From positions 124,001 through 188,000 of the forward strand of contig NZ_FZOO01000005.1 of the NCBI RefSeq assembly GCF_900188375.1: a stretch of 64,000 nucleotides of DNA, written 5' to 3'. This document shows, in pieces, positions 54,641-63,708 of the stretch; positions within the stretch are counted from its first letter, which is position 1, and the number at the start of each line of letters is the position of its first letter. Origin of the DNA: Geodermatophilus pulveris. GTDB taxonomy: Bacteria; Actinomycetota; Actinomycetes; Mycobacteriales; Geodermatophilaceae. Made by a program: the position numbers and the translations under genes. The notes under the pieces are model-generated. The model saw only the letters and a list, made by a program, of their open reading frames with translations. It was not told the DNA's origin and made no database searches.

Positions 54641-55636
54641 TCAGCGGGTGGCGGCGGCCCGGCGGGCGAGCAGCCGGGCGAGGACGTCGCCCAGCGAGGA
54701 GCCGGCCGCCTCGACCGCCATGGGGAACATCGAGGTCTCGGTGAGCCCGGGGGAGACGTTCACCTCGAGGAAGTGGACCCCGCCGTCCGGGGTGACGATC
54801 GCGTCGGTGCGCGACAGGTCGGCCAGGCCGAGGACCTCGTGCACCCGGACGGCGATCCGGGCGGCGTGCCCGGCGACCTCGTCGGGCACCCGGGCCGGCG
54901 CGTGGTACTCGGTGAGGCCGGGGGTGTAGCGGGAGGTGTAGTCGAACACGCCGGACTCCGGCGCGATCTCCACGGCCGGCAGTGCCTCGGGTCCGTCACC
55001 CAGGTCGACGACGGACAGGGCCAGCTCCACGCCGTCGACGAAGCGCTCGACCATCACGGTGTCCCCGTAGGCGAAGCAGCTCACCATGGCGGCGGGCAGG
55101 TCCTCGACCCGGCTGACCTTCTGCACGCCGAGCGCGGAGCCGCCCGAGGCCGGCTTGACCACCAGCGGCAGGCCCAGCCGGGCGACGATCAGGTCCAGCA
55201 CCGCGCCGGCGCCCAGCTCCCGGAAGGTGCTGTGCGGCAGCGCCACCCAGTCCGGGGTGGTCACCCCGGCCGACCGGACGACGGACTTCGCGGCCGGCTT
55301 GTCCCACGCCAGGCGGCAGGCCGCGGCGGGGGACCCGACGTAGGGCACGCCGGCCAGGTCGAGCACCGCGCGCAGCGCGCCGTCCTCCCCGGTGGCGCCG
55401 TGCAGGGCGATGAACACGGCGTCGGCCGGCGCGGCCGCCAGCCCGGGCAGCAGCTCGGCGTCGGCGTCGCGCAGCTCGGCCTCCACGCCGGCGCGGGCCA
55501 GCTCCTCGGCCACCTGGGTGCCCGAGGACAGGCTGACCTCCCGCTCGACGTTGAGCCCGCCGGCCAGGACGACGGCGCGCAGCGGGTGCGCCGCCGCGCC
55601 CGGGCGGGGTGCGGCGGCCGGTGCGGTGTCGCTCAT
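54641..55636 (-). CDS. D-alanine-D-alanine ligase family (ATP-grasp) protein
   Basis: A 331-residue ATP-grasp enzyme. VVLAGGLNVEREVSLSSGTQ is the Ddl-type start; LGLPLVVKPASGGSALGVQK binds ATP and FLEVNVSPGLTETSMFPMAV is the metal-binding end. It resembles Ddl but occurs in a second, parB-linked context typical of actinobacteria, so the dipeptide made is uncertain. The ATG overlaps the stop of the upstream aminotransferase, suggesting they act together on an amino-acid or peptide precursor. Confidence 0.88.
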   Translation of the reverse strand: MSDTAPAAAPRPGAAAHPLRAVVLAGGLNVEREVSLSSGTQVAEELARAGVEAELRDADAELLPGLAAAPADAVFIALHGATGEDGALRAVLDLAGVPYVGSPAAACRLAWDKPAAKSVVRSAGVTTPDWVALPHSTFRELGAGAVLDLIVARLGLPLVVKPASGGSALGVQKVSRVEDLPAAMVSCFAYGDTVMVERFVDGVELALSVVDLGDGPEALPAVEIAPESGVFDYTSRYTPGLTEYHAPARVPDEVAGHAARIAVRVHEVLGLADLSRTDAIVTPDGGVHFLEVNVSPGLTETSMFPMAVEAAGSSLGDVLARLLARRAAATR

Positions 55637-57030
55637 GCCCGGTCCCCGTAGCGGTCGCTGGTGGCCGGGCCGACGATGCCCGGCTGGCCGCCGGACACGG
55701 CGCGGAAGGTGCCGGTGTCCACGCCGTCGAAGGTGGAGTGCAGGTCCAGCTCGGCCTCGATGACGCGGGCCAGCCGGCGCACCCCCTCGCGGATCTGGTC
55801 GGGCTCCGGGTAGCAGTAGGACAGCCGCATGAACTCCTGGCCCGACCCGTCGGCGTAGAAGCCGATGCCGGGCACGTAGGCGACGTGCGCGGTGACCGCG
55901 CGGGGCTGCATGAGCTTGGCGTCCAGGCCGTGCGGCAGCTTCAGCCACACGTAGAACCCGCCGTCCGGCCGGGTCCAGGTGGTGCCCGGCGGCATGAGCG
56001 CGGCCAGGGACTCCAGGGCGGCGTCGCGCCGCTCGCGGTAGAGCTCGACGAAGTGCTTGACCTGCTCGCGCCACGGCTGGGTGTCCAGGTACCGGGCGAC
56101 GGCGTACTGGGTGAGCGAGGGCGGGCAGAGCACCTGCGCCTCGGTGGCCAGCACCAGCTTCTCCCGGACGGCGAGCGGGGCGAGCACCCAGCCCACCCGC
56201 AGGCCCGGGGAGAACGTCTTGGAGAACGAGCCGAGGTAGATGACCCGCCGGTCGTCCCGGGCGCGCAGCGCGCGCATCGGCTCGCGGTCGAAGCCGAGCA
56301 GGCCGTAGGGGTTGTCCTCGATGACCAGCAGGTCGTAGCGGTCGGCGAGCTCCACGATGGCCTGCCGGCGCGGCTCGGACAGCGTCACGCCGGCCGGGTT
56401 GTGGTAGTTCGGCACCGTGTAGAGGAACTTCACCCGGTCGCCGGCGGCCCGGCACTCCAGCAGCGCCTGCTCCAGCGCCTCGGGGATGAGCCCGTCGTCG
56501 TCCATCGGCACGTGCCGCACCCGGGCCTGCGCGGCCTGGAACACGCCCAGGGCGCCGACGTAGGAGGGGCCCTCGGCGAGGACGACGTCGCCCGGGTCGA
56601 CGAAGACGCGGGTGACCAGGTCCAGGCCCTGCTGGGAGCCGACGGTGACGACGACCTCGCTGGGGCTGGCGTCGGTGATGCCCTCCAGCGCCATGACGTC
56701 GCAGATGCGCTCGCGCAGCCGCGGGTCGCCCTGGCCGGAGCCGTACTGCAGCGTCTGCGCGCCCATCCCGGACACCAGCTCGCCGATCATCGAGCCGACG
56801 GCGTCCAGCGGCAGCGCGGTGACCGCGGGCATCCCGCCGGCCAGCGAGACGACCTCCGGGCGGCTGACGACGGAGAACAGCGCGCGGATCTCCGAGGTCT
56901 TCATCCCGTGCGTGCGTGCCGCGTACCGGTCGGCCAGGGGGTCCAGCCGCGGGTGGCGCGGCACGTGGGTGGGCTGCGCAGGGTGGTGCGCACCGGGACC
57001 CGGGGGCGTGCCGGGCGGGAGGGAGGCCAC
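55633..57030 (-). CDS. PLP-dependent aminotransferase (2-aminoadipate transaminase-like)
   Basis: A 465-residue fold-type I aminotransferase of the LysN/MocR-like class without an HTH. The start of the core is RYAARTHGMKTSEIRALFSV; PLP contacts appear in TVGSQQGLDLVTRVFVDPGD, TVPNYHNPAG, VIEDNPYGLLGF and the lysine in YLGSFSKTFSPGLRVGW. GTG 57030 is preferred: TACACT lies 6 nt upstream (leaderless) and upstream codons look non-coding. It is coupled to the ATP-grasp gene. Confidence 0.88.
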   Translation of the reverse strand: MASLPPGTPPGPGAHHPAQPTHVPRHPRLDPLADRYAARTHGMKTSEIRALFSVVSRPEVVSLAGGMPAVTALPLDAVGSMIGELVSGMGAQTLQYGSGQGDPRLRERICDVMALEGITDASPSEVVVTVGSQQGLDLVTRVFVDPGDVVLAEGPSYVGALGVFQAAQARVRHVPMDDDGLIPEALEQALLECRAAGDRVKFLYTVPNYHNPAGVTLSEPRRQAIVELADRYDLLVIEDNPYGLLGFDREPMRALRARDDRRVIYLGSFSKTFSPGLRVGWVLAPLAVREKLVLATEAQVLCPPSLTQYAVARYLDTQPWREQVKHFVELYRERRDAALESLAALMPPGTTWTRPDGGFYVWLKLPHGLDAKLMQPRAVTAHVAYVPGIGFYADGSGQEFMRLSYCYPEPDQIREGVRRLARVIEAELDLHSTFDGVDTGTFRAVSGGQPGIVGPATSDRYGDRA

Positions 57031-57036
57031 CCGTCG

Positions 57037-57042
57037 AGTGTA
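57037..57042 (-). promoter_or_regulatory. Putative -10 box, leaderless start of aminotransferase
   Basis: On the minus strand TACACT is followed by CGACGG and then GTG at 57030. Confidence 0.45.
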
Positions 57043-57125
57043 GGGACGCGGCCGGCCGGGCGGCCCGCACACGGGGGTGCGGCCCGCTGGGACGGACCCG
57101 TCCCGTCCCGCCCGCCCCACGCGGC

Positions 57126-58292
57126 TCAGCCGGCGGTGCCGCTCCGGCCGGGCAGCACGAACGTGCCGGTGGGCGGGTCGGCCTCGGCGGGCAGGAACAG
57201 CCGCTGGACGGCGGCCAGGACGGCGCTGGCGACGGTGCTGCGCAGCCGGGCGTCGAGCAGCAGCAGCCGGTCGACGGGGTGGGACAGGTAGCCGCAGTCC
57301 AGCCGGACGGCGGGCATCCGGGTCATCCGCAGCAGGTCCCAGGTCTTGGGGTGCGACCCGAGGTCGAGCAGCCCGGTGCGGACGACGACCTCCCGGCGGA
57401 CCAGGTTGGCGAACTGCTCGCCCACCGTGGAGGACGGGCCCGAGCCGGTGCCGTAGTAGTAGCTGGCCACCCCGCGGGCGTGCTCGGAGCGGTGCGCGTC
57501 GGTGTGCAGGGAGAGGAACAGGTCGGCGCGGGCGTCGTTGGCGAACGCCGTCCGCTCGGCCAGGGTGGGGTCCTGCTGCCGGCCGCGGGTCAGGTACACG
57601 GTGGCCCCGGCGGCGGCGAGCCGGCCCTCGATGCGGGAGGCCAGGTCCAGCACCAGATCGGCCTCGGTGGTCTCCCCCGCGCTGTACCCGGGGTCGGTGC
57701 CGCCGTGCCCGGGGTCGACGACGATCCGCCGGCCGATCAGGTGCGGGCCGCTCTCGACGAAGCTGGCGCTCTGCCGCAGCAGCTGCGGCCGCCCGCCGGT
57801 GACCTTGCGGCCGAGCTGGCGCAGCGCGCGCAGCGTGGCCGGCCCGCAGGTGCCGTCGGAGGTCAGCCCGTAGTCGCGCTGGAAGGCCCGCAGCCCCGCC
57901 TCGGTGTCCGCGCCGAAGACGCCGTCGACCGGGCCGGCGTCGTAGCCGAGCTCGTGCAGCCGGTCCTGCAGGTTGGTGACGTCGTCCCCGCGCATGGGGC
58001 GGACCGGGTCGTGGTGCAGCAGCCGGTCACCCAGCGACCAGCGGGCCTCGGACAGTGCGCGATAGGTCTCCTCCCCGACGCGGCCGTCGACGGTGAGCCC
58101 GCGGACCTGCTGGAAGTGCCGGACGGCGAGCTCGGTGGCGGCGTCGTAGACCGCCTGGTCCAGCGGTGCCGGCTCCTGCGCGCCGCCGGTGGCCGGCAGC
58201 AGCGTCAGGGCGCGCAGCGCGGCGCGCACGTCGGCCACGGCGGGACCGCGGTCCCCGGGGCCCAGGGGCTGCATGTGGCTGTCGGTTCCCAT
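57126..58292 (-). CDS. cwlM: CwlM-like amidase-fold protein with two peptidoglycan-binding domains
   Basis: A 388-residue protein with no signal peptide. Two PG-binding modules (GPAVADVRAALRALTLLP; DDVTNLQDRLHELGYDAGPV) precede an Amidase_3 domain (~175-380) with VVDPGHGGTDPGY, ETTEADLVLDLASRI and LFLSLHTDAHRS zinc-site residues. Where active amidases have a catalytic Glu (VEIGFLSN type), this protein reads VRLDCGYLSHP. In mycobacteria CwlM is a cytoplasmic, PknB-phosphorylated activator of MurA, and the missing signal peptide here fits that role. A terminator separates it from trxA upstream. Confidence 0.9.
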   Translation of the reverse strand: MGTDSHMQPLGPGDRGPAVADVRAALRALTLLPATGGAQEPAPLDQAVYDAATELAVRHFQQVRGLTVDGRVGEETYRALSEARWSLGDRLLHHDPVRPMRGDDVTNLQDRLHELGYDAGPVDGVFGADTEAGLRAFQRDYGLTSDGTCGPATLRALRQLGRKVTGGRPQLLRQSASFVESGPHLIGRRIVVDPGHGGTDPGYSAGETTEADLVLDLASRIEGRLAAAGATVYLTRGRQQDPTLAERTAFANDARADLFLSLHTDAHRSEHARGVASYYYGTGSGPSSTVGEQFANLVRREVVVRTGLLDLGSHPKTWDLLRMTRMPAVRLDCGYLSHPVDRLLLLDARLRSTVASAVLAAVQRLFLPAEADPPTGTFVLPGRSGTAG

Positions 58293-58349
58293 CGGGGTCG
58301 ATTGTGGTCCCCGTCCGTCCGGTCGGCCCGGCGGGCCCCGGACGCGCGA

Positions 58350-58380
58350 GGGCCTCCCCCGCCGGTGGCGGGGGAGGCCC
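58350..58380 (-). terminator. Terminator of trxA
   Basis: A perfect 14-bp stem GGGCCTCCCCCGCC with a GGT loop, between trxA (stop at 58416) and cwlM. Confidence 0.85.
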
Positions 58381-58415
58381 TGGTGACGTGTCAGGCCGTC
58401 ACGGGTGTGCGGTCC

Positions 58416-58742
58416 TCACAGGTAGTCGGCGAGGTCGGAGAGGATCGCGCCCTTGGGCTTGGCGCCGATGATGCTCTTCACCGGCTTGCCGCCCTGGAAG
58501 ACGGTCATGGTCGGGATCGACATGACCTGGTAGTCGCGGGCGATCTGCGGGTTCTCGTCGATGTTGAGCTTGGCGATCGTCAGCTTGTCGCCGTGCTCGG
58601 AGGCGATCTCCTCCAGGACGGGGGCGACCATCTTGCACGGTCCGCACCACTCGGCCCAGAAGTCGACGAGCACGGGCTTGTCGCTGCCCAGCACGTCGTC
58701 GGCGAAGGTCGCGTCGGTGACCGTCACGGTGTTTGCTGCCAT
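58416..58742 (-). CDS. trxA: Thioredoxin
   Basis: A 108-residue thioredoxin with the redox motif in DFWAEWCGPCKMVAP, the cis-Pro loop MSIPTMTVFQGG and the conserved LTIAKLNIDENPQIA. It reduces cytoplasmic disulfides using TrxB encoded just upstream (142-bp spacer). ATG with GGAGAGCGACC upstream. Confidence 0.97.
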   Translation of the reverse strand: MAANTVTVTDATFADDVLGSDKPVLVDFWAEWCGPCKMVAPVLEEIASEHGDKLTIAKLNIDENPQIARDYQVMSIPTMTVFQGGKPVKSIIGAKPKGAILSDLADYL

Positions 58743-58884
58743 GGTCGCTCTCCTCGTGGTCCGGGGACGGCCGGGGCGCAGGGGCCCCGGCCGGTGGGTC
58801 TGTGCGGGACAACCCGCTCGACGGGCCGTGTATGCCCGGGCCGGCCACCCTCCACGGGCCCGCGCAGGGCAGGAGGGTGCTCCC

Positions 58885-59904
58885 TCAGCGCTCGCCGAAG
58901 GCGGTGGCCAGCCAGCGCTCGGCGTCGATGGCGGCCGCGGCCCCGGTGCCGGCGGAGGTGATCGCCTGCCGGTAGATGTGGTCGACCACGTCGCCGCAGG
59001 CGAAGACGCCCTCGAGGTTGGTCCGGGTGGTGGGGTGCTCGACCTGGATGTAGCCCTCGTCGTCGAGCTTGAGCTGGCCGACGAACAGCTCGCTGCGCGG
59101 GTCGTGCCCGATGGCGACGAAGACGCCGGAGACGGGCAGCTGCTCGGTCGCGCCGGTGCCGACGTCGGTCAGCTCGACGCCGGAGACGGTCTGCTCGCCG
59201 AGCACGTCGGTGACCTGCTTGCCCAGCGCCCAGCGGATCTTGTCGTTGCCCTGCGCCCGCTGCTGCATGATCTTCGAGGCGCGCAGCTCCTCCCGCCGGT
59301 GCACGACGGTCACCGAGCGGGCGAAGCGGGTGAGGAAGGTGGCCTCCTCCATCGCGGAGTCCCCGCCGCCGACGACGGCGATGTCCTGGTCGCGGAAGAA
59401 GAACCCGTCGCAGGTCGCGCAGGCCGACACGCCGCGGCCGAGCAGCCGCTGCTCGTTGTCCAGGCCGAGGTAGCGGTACTTCGACCCGGTGGCGACGATG
59501 ACCGCGTGCGCGCGGTGCACCTCGTCGCCGACCTTGACGATCTTGGGCTCGGCGGTCAGGTCGACCTCGGTGACGTCCCGGGCCACCAGCTCGGCGCCGA
59601 AGCGCTCGGCCTGGGTGCGCATGTCGTCCATGAGCTGCGGGCCCTGGATGCCCTCGGCGAAGCCGGGGAAGTTCTCGACCTCGGTCGTGGTCATCAGCGC
59701 GCCGCCGAACTGGGAACCCTCGAACACCAGCGGGTGCAGGTTCGCGCGGGCGGCGTAGACGGCCGCGGTGTACCCGGCCGGGCCGGACCCGATGATGACC
59801 AGGTCGCGGACGCCGTCGTGCTCGGCGGGCGGGATGGCGGGCACCGCGTGCTCCTCGGTCACCGCGGGGCCGGGCGTCGGGTGGTTCGTCGTCACGGGCT
59901 GCAC
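58885..59904 (-). CDS. trxB: Thioredoxin reductase (NADPH)
   Basis: A 339-residue flavoenzyme. FAD site [20 protein letters not shown], redox-active [25 protein letters not shown] site [17 protein letters not shown] and C-terminal [21 protein letters not shown] ~30-residue N-terminal extension precedes the FAD domain. The GTG start at 59904 has TACGAT seven bases upstream, suggesting a leaderless message; a second GTG four codons in is possible. In mycobacteria a sigM gene lies next upstream; none is present here. Confidence 0.95.
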   Translation of the reverse strand: MQPVTTNHPTPGPAVTEEHAVPAIPPAEHDGVRDLVIIGSGPAGYTAAVYAARANLHPLVFEGSQFGGALMTTTEVENFPGFAEGIQGPQLMDDMRTQAERFGAELVARDVTEVDLTAEPKIVKVGDEVHRAHAVIVATGSKYRYLGLDNEQRLLGRGVSACATCDGFFFRDQDIAVVGGGDSAMEEATFLTRFARSVTVVHRREELRASKIMQQRAQGNDKIRWALGKQVTDVLGEQTVSGVELTDVGTGATEQLPVSGVFVAIGHDPRSELFVGQLKLDDEGYIQVEHPTTRTNLEGVFACGDVVDHIYRQAITSAGTGAAAAIDAERWLATAFGER

Positions 59905-59911
59905 AACGGGG

Positions 59912-59917
59912 ATCGTA
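59912..59917 (-). promoter_or_regulatory. Putative -10 box, leaderless start of trxB
   Basis: On the minus strand TACGAT is followed by CCCCGTT and the GTG start at 59904. Confidence 0.45.
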
Positions 59918-59970
59918 GGGGCCGCATTCCCCGGTGAGGCCCCACCGGAGGGGGGTGGGAGGGTCCTCCG

Positions 59971-61611
59971 TCACCCCGCCGGGGTGGGGCTCACCTCGGC
60001 CACCTCCGCGGAGAACCCACCCTCGGAGGGGGCCAGCCCGGTGACCCACACCAGCACGTACCGGGTGGTCACCGGCTCGTCGAAGGACAGGTCGGTCGCC
60101 TCGCCGAGCGTGCCGGCGGCCACCACCCGGTAGGCGTCCAGGCCGCCGTCGGGCCGGTCCCCGACGCGGACCTCCACGGTGGCGCCCGCGCTGCCGCTGA
60201 CGGCCACGCCGGCCAGGGGCTGCCCGGCACCGAGGTCGTAGAGGACCCCGACGCCGTCCTTGAGGTTGCCGAACGCCGGCGACCCCCGGTAGGTCACCGT
60301 CGACCAGGCGGTGGACGGGTCGCCGTCGAAGGACAGCGGGACCTCGTCGGGGTTCTCCGGGTCGCCGTCGCCCTGGGGGTTGTAGACGCTGCCGCCGACG
60401 ATGGTGGCGGCGGCCGGCGGAGCGGTCTCCTGCGGGGCGGGCGCACCGCTCGACGGCGCGCTGGGGACCGCGGCCGGCTCGCCGGCCACGTCGTCGGTGA
60501 CCGAGAGCACGCTGCTGCCCAGCCAGGCCGCCAGGGCGACCACCACGGCCAGCGCCAGCAGCGGCAGGCCCACCAGCAGCAGCCGCCGGCGGCGGGCGTC
60601 CGCCGGGGCCGGCCGGTCGCCGTCACCGCCGTCGGGGCCGTCCGCCCCGGCCGACAGCGGCAGGAGGTCGTCCTCGTCGTCGGCCGCGTGTCGCCGCGGG
60701 GGGACCGGCGGCAGGCCGCGGGCCGCCAGGGGCGGGGCGGAGCCGCCGGAGGCGTCGCGGGTCGGGGCGGGGTCGACCGCGGGCACCCGCCCGCCGGGCT
60801 CGGCGCGCTCCTCCTCGCGGCGCTCGCGCAGCCGGCGCAGCCACCCGCTGTCGGACTCGTCGGCGGCGCGCGCCGGGTCGGCGCTGTGCCCGGTGCGGGG
60901 CCGCTCCACGAGCAGGGCGGCCATCGCGTCGACGCTGGACAGCCCGGCGCCCGGGTCGGTGGAGCGGGCCCGGCGCACCAGCGCCGCCAGGTCCGGGGGC
61001 ATCCCGGCCGCCGTTGGGCCGGCGGGGACCGTGCCGGGACGGTGGCCGGTGAGGCAGTACTCGAGCAGCTCGCCGAGGGCGGCCACGTCGCCCCGCACGG
61101 TGCCGGTGGCGGCCGGCACCGAGCGCAGCCCGACCAGGCCGCCGCGGCGCAGCACGACGGTCTCCGGGGTGAGCCCGCCGACGGCCAGGCCGACCCGGTG
61201 GGCCGCGGCGACGCCCTCGGCGAGCCGGCGCAGCACGCCACGCGCCTCCCGCTCCGGCATGGGGCCCTCGGCCAGCCGCTCGGCGAGGGTGCGGCCCTCG
61301 ATCCACTCGTTGACGACGTACGCGGCGCTGCCCGGGGCGGCGTCCTCCCCCGCCCGGCCCGCGCCGCCCTCGGCGGCGTCGTAGACCATCGCCAGCGCGG
61401 GCGTGGCCAGCCCGCCGGCGGTCAGCGCGCGGGTGATCCACTCGCGGGCGGCCGGCCCGCCGGGGGTGTGCACCCGGATGGCGACGTCGCGGTTGAGGAT
61501 GCGGTCCTTGGCCCGCCAGGTGCGGATGACGCCGGTGGGCGTGGTCTCGGCGGGGCCGACCTGGTCGATCGGGCGGTAGCGGTCGGGGAGACCGGTGGTC
61601 GTGGACGTCAT
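59971..61611 (-). CDS. Membrane pseudokinase with extracytoplasmic carbohydrate-binding-like domain (MviN C-terminal counterpart)
   Basis: A 546-residue protein. Residues ~10-260 have the protein-kinase fold but not the catalytic residues: the VAIK lysine is Arg (RDVAIRVHTP), the HRD loop is replaced by GLAVGGLTPETVVLRRG, and DFG is absent (VGLRSV). A linker leads to one transmembrane helix (~355-380) and a C-terminal galactose-binding/discoidin-like domain (~420-540: VPLSFDGDPSTAWSTVTYRG; YVLVWVTGL). This is the layout of the C-terminal half of mycobacterial MviN, which PknB phosphorylates and FhaA binds. It is 62 bp downstream of murJ. Confidence 0.88.
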   Translation of the reverse strand: MTSTTTGLPDRYRPIDQVGPAETTPTGVIRTWRAKDRILNRDVAIRVHTPGGPAAREWITRALTAGGLATPALAMVYDAAEGGAGRAGEDAAPGSAAYVVNEWIEGRTLAERLAEGPMPEREARGVLRRLAEGVAAAHRVGLAVGGLTPETVVLRRGGLVGLRSVPAATGTVRGDVAALGELLEYCLTGHRPGTVPAGPTAAGMPPDLAALVRRARSTDPGAGLSSVDAMAALLVERPRTGHSADPARAADESDSGWLRRLRERREEERAEPGGRVPAVDPAPTRDASGGSAPPLAARGLPPVPPRRHAADDEDDLLPLSAGADGPDGGDGDRPAPADARRRRLLLVGLPLLALAVVVALAAWLGSSVLSVTDDVAGEPAAVPSAPSSGAPAPQETAPPAAATIVGGSVYNPQGDGDPENPDEVPLSFDGDPSTAWSTVTYRGSPAFGNLKDGVGVLYDLGAGQPLAGVAVSGSAGATVEVRVGDRPDGGLDAYRVVAAGTLGEATDLSFDEPVTTRYVLVWVTGLAPSEGGFSAEVAEVSPTPAG

Positions 61612-61673
61612 CGGCGCGCCCGGTCCCCCGTCCCCTCCCGGCCGGCGGCTGTGTTGCCCCGGCCCGACGCTGC

Positions 61674-63689
61674 TCACCCGCGCCCCCGCCGCGCCCTCAG
61701 GGCGGCCAGGGGCTCCTGGACCTCGGGGACGCGGGCGACCACGAGCCCGGTGAGGGCCGTGACGCCGATGACCACGGTACCCAGCAGCACGGTGGCGAGC
61801 GAGCCTGCCACCGACGGGCCCAGGGCGCCGTCGGCCAGGGACACCGCCAGCCACCCCAGCAGGCCGGCGACGACGGCGACGGCGGCCACGCGCAGCACCG
61901 GCAGCAGCGCGGCGCGGCTGTCCAGCGTGCCCAGGCGGCGGCGCAGCAGGACGTTGCCGAGCAGCCAGCCGGCGAGGTAGGTCAGCCCGGTGGCCAGCAT
62001 CAGCCCGGCCACGACGTGCTCCGGCTCGACCAGCGCCGGTACCAGCAGCAGCAGCGGCACCCGCACGCCGACCATGCCGAGCTGGAGCAGCGTGGGGGTG
62101 CGGGTGTCCTTCATCGCGTAGAAGACCCGCAGCTGCAGCAGGGTGACCGCCATCGGCAGCAGCCCGAACGCGCCCACGGCCAGCGCGACGCCGATGGTGC
62201 GGGCCTCCTCCACGCCGGTGTTGCCGCGGGCGAAGGCCACGACCGCGATCGCCGGGCCGAGCACGGTCAGCGCCGCGCTGACCGGCAGCAGGCCCACCGC
62301 GGACAGCCGGGTGCCCAGCGCCAGGTCGCGCACCACGCCGGGGACGTCGGAGCGGGCGGCGGCCCGGCTCATCCGCGGCACCAGGGCCGTCAGCAGGGCC
62401 ACGCCGATGATCCCGTAGGGCATCTGGAACAGCAGGCTGGCGTTGGCCAGGCCGAGCGACCCCAGCCCGCCGTCCCGCCCGGCGTCGTTGGCGATCCGGG
62501 TGGCCACCACGACGCCCACCTGGCTGATCGCCACGTAGCCGACCACCCACAGGCCGAGCGAGCCGACCTCGCGCAGCCCGGTGTCCCGCAGCCCCCAGCG
62601 CGGGCGCAGCGGCACGCCGGCCCGGCGCAGCAGCGGCAGCAGCACCAGCGCCTGGACGGCGATGCCCAGCGCGGTGCCGCCGCCGAGCAGCCAGACCTGC
62701 AGCGGGGTGATCGTCACCGGGGTCAGCTCGCCGGGCCCGGCCGCCGCGACGACGAGGAAGCCGGTGGCGATCACCACCACGTTGTTGAGCACCGGCGCCC
62801 AGGCCGGCGGGCCGAACACCCCCCGGGAGTTGAGGATCGCCTGGGCCAGGGCGCCGACCCCGTAGAAGACGATCTCCAGGAGCAGGATGCGGGCCAGCCA
62901 GGTGGCCAGCCGGTACTGGTCCGGGTCCTCGCCGAGGCCGTAGAGGCGGGTCAGCAGCGGTGCGGCCAGCACCGCCAGCGCGGTGACGACGACCAGCCCG
63001 AGGACGGCGACGGTGGCCAGCCGCTGGGCGTAGGCGGCGCCGCCGTCACGGTCCCGCTCCTGGGCGCGCACCAGCAGCGGCACGACCACCGAGGTCAGCA
63101 CTCCGCCGAGCAGCAGCTCGTAGACGATGTTGGGCAGCGTGTTCGAGGTGTTGTAGGCGTCGCCGACCAGGCCGACGCCCAGCGCCGCGGTGAGCACCAT
63201 GGTGCGCAGCAGGCCGGTGACGCGGGAGACCAGCGTGGCCACCGCCATCGTGCCGGCCGCGCGCAGGATGCCGCGGCTGGCGCCGGGGCGGCCCTCCCGG
63301 GCCTCGACCTCCTCGTCGGTCTCGTCGACCCGCCGCGGCACCGCGGGCAGCACCGGGATCAGCTGGGTGTCGTCCGGGCCGGGCACGAACCGCGACGGCT
63401 GCCGCGGCGGGGGCACCGGCGGCAGGTCCCGGACGCGCGGTGTCCGGGGCGGGACCGGCGGCAGCGGCCGCCCGCCCGACGGCGCCTTCGGGTACGGCGG
63501 CGGGGGCAGCGGCAGGGCCGCCGGGGTGGCCGGACCGGACACCGGCGGCGGGCCGGCCTCCCGCTGGGCCAGCTCGGCGGGCGGGGGCGTCGCGGCGCGC
63601 TCGCGGGCCGGGCGGCGCGGGGCGGCTGGGGGCGGCGGCACGGGCGGCAGCGGCCGGCGCTGCTGCTCGTCCACCGGGCGGTCGGTCAC
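61674..63689 (-). CDS. murJ: MurJ (MviN): lipid II flippase
   Basis: A 671-residue MOP-superfamily flippase that exports lipid II for peptidoglycan synthesis. A ~150-residue Pro-rich cytoplasmic N-terminus is followed by 14-15 membrane helices. Landmarks: AAGTMAVATLVSRVTGLLRT, YNTSNTLPNIVYELLLGGVL, LFQMPYGIIGVALLTALVPR and VFYAMKDTRTPTLLQLG. GTG 63689 is used because it lies just after the upstream gene's stop. It ends after the flippase domain, with the pseudokinase as a separate gene. Confidence 0.94.
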   Translation of the reverse strand: MTDRPVDEQQRRPLPPVPPPPAAPRRPARERAATPPPAELAQREAGPPPVSGPATPAALPLPPPPYPKAPSGGRPLPPVPPRTPRVRDLPPVPPPRQPSRFVPGPDDTQLIPVLPAVPRRVDETDEEVEAREGRPGASRGILRAAGTMAVATLVSRVTGLLRTMVLTAALGVGLVGDAYNTSNTLPNIVYELLLGGVLTSVVVPLLVRAQERDRDGGAAYAQRLATVAVLGLVVVTALAVLAAPLLTRLYGLGEDPDQYRLATWLARILLLEIVFYGVGALAQAILNSRGVFGPPAWAPVLNNVVVIATGFLVVAAAGPGELTPVTITPLQVWLLGGGTALGIAVQALVLLPLLRRAGVPLRPRWGLRDTGLREVGSLGLWVVGYVAISQVGVVVATRIANDAGRDGGLGSLGLANASLLFQMPYGIIGVALLTALVPRMSRAAARSDVPGVVRDLALGTRLSAVGLLPVSAALTVLGPAIAVVAFARGNTGVEEARTIGVALAVGAFGLLPMAVTLLQLRVFYAMKDTRTPTLLQLGMVGVRVPLLLLVPALVEPEHVVAGLMLATGLTYLAGWLLGNVLLRRRLGTLDSRAALLPVLRVAAVAVVAGLLGWLAVSLADGALGPSVAGSLATVLLGTVVIGVTALTGLVVARVPEVQEPLAALRARRGRG

Positions 63690-63708
63690 CGGCCGACCCG
63701 GCCGGGGC

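Noticed and set aside
58801-58884. sigM-like gene expected near trxB by comparison with mycobacteria
   Set aside because: No sigma-factor sequence is present between trxA, trxB and the pseudokinase; the spacers are too short.
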